Assembly (NCBI RefSeq): GCF_035818615.1
Contig: NZ_JAYKZY010000002.1
Coordinates: 2,606,501 to 2,670,500, forward strand
From: Sphingobium sp. CR2-8
GTDB lineage: Bacteria; Pseudomonadota; Alphaproteobacteria; Sphingomonadales; Sphingomonadaceae
Reading direction: 5' to 3'
Length of the DNA: 64,000 nucleotides
The translations under genes and the position numbers were made by a program. Shown piece by piece: positions 61,263 through 64,000 of the stretch (position 1 is its first letter; every line of letters begins with the position of its first letter). Under the pieces are notes generated by a model. It worked only from the letters and a program-made list of their open reading frames with translations. It searched no databases and was not told where the DNA came from.

Positions 61263-62465
61263 TTATTTTAGCGCCGCACAGGCTTCCTGAATCCGCGTGC
61301 AGGCCTTCTTCAACACCTCGTCCGACGTCGCATAGCTGATGCGGAAGGCCGGCGAGAGACCGAAGGCAGCGCCATGCACGGCGGCGACCTTCGCTTCGTC
61401 GAGGAAATAGCCGATCAGCGCTTCGTCGCTGTCGATCCGCTTGCCCTTGGGTGTGGTCTTGCCGATCACGCCGCTCGCATCAGGATAGACGTAGAAAGCA
61501 CCTTCGGGCGTCGGGCAATCCAGGCCCGGCGCATCGTTCAGCATGGCGACGACCATGTCGCGACGCTTGCGGAACACGCCGTTACGTTCTTCCAGGAAAT
61601 CCTGCGGCCCGGTCAGCGCCGCGACGGCGGCGGCCTGGCTGATCGAGGACGGATTGCTGGTCGACTGCGATTGCAGCTTGCCCATCGCCTTGATGATCCA
61701 TTCGGGACCACCGGCGAAACCGATGCGCCAGCCGGTCATAGAGAAGGCCTTGGAACAGCCGTTGACCGTCAAAGTCCGCTCATAGAGGTCCGGACACACC
61801 TGCGCGATGGTGGCGAAAGGGGTCGATGCGTACCAGACATGCTCATACATATCGTCGGTCATCACCAGCACATGGGGATGGCGCAGCAGCACCTCGGCCA
61901 GCGCCTTCAGCTCATCGGCGGAATAGGCCGCGCCGCTGGGGTTGGACGGCGAGTTGAGCATCACCCATTTGGTGCGCGGCGTGATCGCGGCGTCCAGCTG
62001 GGCGGCGGTGATCTTGTAACCCTGGCTTGCAGGCCCTTCGACGAAGACGGGGGTGCCGCCCGCAAAGTTCACGATGTCGGGATAGCTGACCCAGTAAGGT
62101 GCCGGGATGATGACTTCGTCACCCACGTCGACCGTCGCGATCAGCGCGTTGAAAAGCGTGTGCTTGCCGCCCGAATTGACGCTGATCTGGCTGCGCTTGT
62201 AGGTCAGGCCATTGTCGCGCTTGAACTTGAAGGCGACTGCATCCTTGACCTCCGCCGTGCCGTCCACGTCGGTGTAGCGGGTCTGGTTGTTGCGGATCGC
62301 GGCGATGCCGGCTTCCTTGACGAAATCGGGCGTGTCGAAGTCCGGCTCCCCGGCCGACAGACCAATCACGTCCACGCCTTCGGCCTTGAGCGCATTCACG
62401 CGCGCGCTCATGGCGAGCGTGGCGGACGGCTGGATGCGACCCAAGGCGGCGGAAGTCTGGCTCAT
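61263..62465 (-). CDS. PLP-dependent aspartate aminotransferase (class I fold)
   Basis: A 400-residue aminotransferase of the Ibeta subgroup, as found in alphaproteobacteria and Thermus. It has RIQPSATLAMSARVNALKAE, IGLSAGEPDFDTPDFVKEAG, the PLP lysine in NGCSKAFSMTGWRIGFAGGP, and LNSPSNPSGAAYS. It interconverts aspartate and oxaloacetate; some members also act on prephenate. GGAGAG precedes the ATG at 62465, so the longer in-frame extension to 62567 is not used. Confidence 0.92.
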   Translation of the reverse strand: MSQTSAALGRIQPSATLAMSARVNALKAEGVDVIGLSAGEPDFDTPDFVKEAGIAAIRNNQTRYTDVDGTAEVKDAVAFKFKRDNGLTYKRSQISVNSGGKHTLFNALIATVDVGDEVIIPAPYWVSYPDIVNFAGGTPVFVEGPASQGYKITAAQLDAAITPRTKWVMLNSPSNPSGAAYSADELKALAEVLLRHPHVLVMTDDMYEHVWYASTPFATIAQVCPDLYERTLTVNGCSKAFSMTGWRIGFAGGPEWIIKAMGKLQSQSTSNPSSISQAAAVAALTGPQDFLEERNGVFRKRRDMVVAMLNDAPGLDCPTPEGAFYVYPDASGVIGKTTPKGKRIDSDEALIGYFLDEAKVAAVHGAAFGLSPAFRISYATSDEVLKKACTRIQEACAALK

Positions 62466-62680
62466 GGTAATAAACTCTCTCCAGAGCGATTTCGAAGCGG
62501 TCGGCATCGCCCGCTGGCTCGGCAATCGCGCACCAAAAAAATATAGAATCCCCAAGGCCCGCAACAAAAGCGGACGCGGCGTCCCTTAGTGCGCAACGGA
62601 CGCAGGGGCAACCGGCCAGATGGCGCTTAATGGCTTTACGGTAGGATAGACTGGCTATCGCGCCCAGATCAGCACGGCCG

Positions 62681-62725
62681 GTTCAGCGTGCCACCGTTCA
62701 GCGTGCCCCCGTTCAGCGCGCCCAT
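62681..62725. repeat. Three 15-bp tandem repeats at the pabC 3' end
   Basis: GTTCAGCGTGCCACC, GTTCAGCGTGCCCCC and GTTCAGCGCGCCCAT are adjacent. The third copy carries the pabC stop codon and the last codons; the other two lie just downstream. Confidence 0.8.
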
Positions 62726-63336
62726 GTCGCAGCGACCATGCCGCGCGACGCGTTGCCGATGAAGAAGCCGCCCTCCAGATCATAGGGGCGCAGGTCGCCT
62801 TCCACCGCTTCGCCCATGTCGATCAGGCTCCGGCGCAAGATACCGGGCAGTATGCCGCGCGACAAAGGCGGCGTCACCAGCTTGTCGCCGCGCTCCACGA
62901 ACAGGGAGGAAAAACAGCCTTCGGTCAGATAGCCCTGCGCATCGATCAGCAGCACTTCATAGGTGCCCCCGCGTTTGAGCGCGTCGCGATACAGGCTGCG
63001 GTCGCTGGTCTTGTGCAGCAGCCGCTGGTCGTCGGCGGGTGCATGGCGTGGCACGGCGGCGACCTTCATGATCGGGTCGGGCCAGCTGCGATGATCGCGC
63101 ACCTCGATCGCCATCGATCCGCGCCGCGACACCATCAGCCGCACACGACTGCGCTGGCGCAGGCGGAAGGTCGCGGCCTGCAATTCGTTGCGCACCTCAT
63201 GGCGATCGAACTGAAATCCCAGCGCGATGGCGCTCGCCTTGATCCGTTCCAGATGCAGGTCCAGCAACCTGATGCCTTCGAGCGGGTCGAAAGCCATGGT
63301 TTCGATGAGGTCGAACCGTCCGTCAGCCAATGCCAT
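62713..63336 (-). CDS. pabC: Aminodeoxychorismate lyase-like class IV aminotransferase
   Basis: A 207-residue fold-type IV PLP enzyme: FDLIETMAFDPLEGIRLLDL, HLERIKASAIALGFQFDRHE, KTSDRSLYRDALKRG with the PLP lysine, and LTEGCFSSLFVERGDKLVTP. In the folate pathway it releases pyruvate from aminodeoxychorismate to give p-aminobenzoate. In many sphingomonads, as I recall, this domain is fused to PabB; here a 72-bp gap with stops separates the two. Confidence 0.87.
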   Translation of the reverse strand: MALADGRFDLIETMAFDPLEGIRLLDLHLERIKASAIALGFQFDRHEVRNELQAATFRLRQRSRVRLMVSRRGSMAIEVRDHRSWPDPIMKVAAVPRHAPADDQRLLHKTSDRSLYRDALKRGGTYEVLLIDAQGYLTEGCFSSLFVERGDKLVTPPLSRGILPGILRRSLIDMGEAVEGDLRPYDLEGGFFIGNASRGMVAATWAR

Positions 63337-63408
63337 TGAAACTCTTCAAGTCCCTAAGCGCCGAAAATCCAGCGCCCCCAAAGTCATGCCCCAAATTCAC
63401 CGCTCACG

Positions 63409-64000
63409 TCATCGGGTCGAAAGGAAGCGCCCCTTCGCCAGACATTCCGCCCATTCGGACGCGCAATCCGAATCCGCGACGATGCCCGACCCCAGACCCA
63501 GCCGACCGATCCCTCTGCCTTCTTCGACGCAAATGGTGCGGATGGCAACATTGAAGGCGGCGTCCCCTTCCGGATCGATCCAGCCCATCGTGCCGGTATA
63601 GACGCCCCGCGCATGGGGTTCGACCATGTCGATGATCTCCATCGCCCGCACCTTGGGCGCGCCGGTGATGGAGCCGCAGGGGAACAGCACGCGCAGCACG
63701 TCGACGGGCGACAGGCCGGGCAGAACGCGCGCGCGCACGGTCGATACCAGCTGATGCACGGTCGGAAAGCTTTCGACCTTGAACAGGTCGGGCACCGTCA
63801 CGCTGCCCGCGCGCGACACGCGCGACAGGTCGTTGCGCAACAGGTCGACGATCATCAGATTTTCGGCGCGCTGCTTGGCGTCGCTTTCCAGCCAACGGGC
63901 CTGTTCAGCATCTTCGGCCGGGTCGGCGGCGCGGGTCGCGGTGCCCTTCATCGGCCGGGCGGTCAGCTGCCCGCGCACCTGGGTGAAGAACAGTTCGGGC
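63409..64000 (-). CDS. pabB: Aminodeoxychorismate synthase component I, 5' part outside window
   Basis: The last ~196 residues of a chorismate-binding enzyme. ARPMKGTATRAADPAEDAEQ, LIVDLLRNDL-like MIVDLLRNDLSRVSRAGSVT, HQLVSTVRARVLPGLSPVDV, PCGSITGAPKVRAMEIIDMV, YTGTMGWIDPEGDAAFNVAI and IRTI are hallmark PabB/TrpE blocks; the PIKGT-like motif reads PMKGT. It amidates chorismate with an ammonia-supplying partner. Upstream of pabC on the same strand. Confidence 0.9.
   Translation of the reverse strand, partial: PELFFTQVRGQLTARPMKGTATRAADPAEDAEQARWLESDAKQRAENLMIVDLLRNDLSRVSRAGSVTVPDLFKVESFPTVHQLVSTVRARVLPGLSPVDVLRVLFPCGSITGAPKVRAMEIIDMVEPHARGVYTGTMGWIDPEGDAAFNVAIRTICVEEGRGIGRLGLGSGIVADSDCASEWAECLAKGRFLSTR

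Noticed and set aside
1..64000. CRISPR array, prophage, tRNA or rRNA genes
   Set aside because: No regularly spaced direct repeats, phage structural genes, or tRNA-like folds with a T-loop motif were found by reading.

Overview
This window is a stretch of high-GC alphaproteobacterial chromosome, most likely from the Sphingomonadaceae (Sphingobium or Sphingomonas type). The evidence is the neighbourhoods: aroQ-accB-accC; NDUFA12 homologue with a DUF2155 lipoprotein and aat; Smr-mltA-Tim44-like divergent from secB; mutM-rpsT-dnaA beside ubiE-ubiB-coaBC-dut; a ThiS-ThiG fusion; and KpsC/KpsS-type capsule proteins. It is almost entirely coding. I saw no prophage, CRISPR array, rRNA or tRNA gene.

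Layout: 1-4137 is a chemotaxis operon (cheA-cheW-cheY-cheB, minus strand; cheB runs off the left edge). 4295-8996 holds a small lipoprotein, mscL, lemA with two TPM-domain genes, a Nudix hydrolase, and a divergent DUF6456/XRE pair. 9056-18479 is an envelope and molybdenum island: two GT4 glycosyltransferases, KpsC/KpsS-like proteins, modABC, and a nitrate-reductase-like protein that has lost its molybdenum ligand and its C-terminal domain. 18529-28969 is metabolic: HIT protein, 3-oxoacid CoA-transferase with an acid phosphatase between its subunits, thiSG, aroQ-accBC-arsC, orphan ParA, fatty-acyl-AMP ligase, recX and a small HTH protein. 29012-36789 is bracketed by two inverted copies of a GIY-YIG nuclease cassette. 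36791-46826 holds a GGDEF/EAL protein, Smr, mltA, a Tim44-like protein, secB, murJ, trpS and an SDF-family transporter. 46853-64000 is housekeeping: cyclophilin, dnaA, rpsT, mutM, ubiEB, coaBC, dut, a ThiF/DsrE pair, thrS-infC, msrA, an aspartate aminotransferase, pabC and the end of pabB.

Three points stand out. First, the GIY-YIG genes sit inside inverted pairs of a GTCA-CCCCAGC-GAAG-GCTGGGG palindrome, and a gene-less pair with compensatory stem changes lies nearby. This looks like an autonomous/non-autonomous repeat system comparable in layout to REPIN-RAYT, but with a GIY-YIG nuclease. Second, the Mo-ligand-less NasA-like protein is divergent from modABC. Third, infC appears to start at an AUA codon. 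Six conserved genes (cheA, scoA, accC, the GGDEF/EAL gene, ubiE, ubiB) each lack exactly one base, in or next to a short homopolymer, five of the six in G/C runs. Several are normally indispensable, so uncorrected assembly errors are the best explanation; I annotate these as whole genes with a frameshift.
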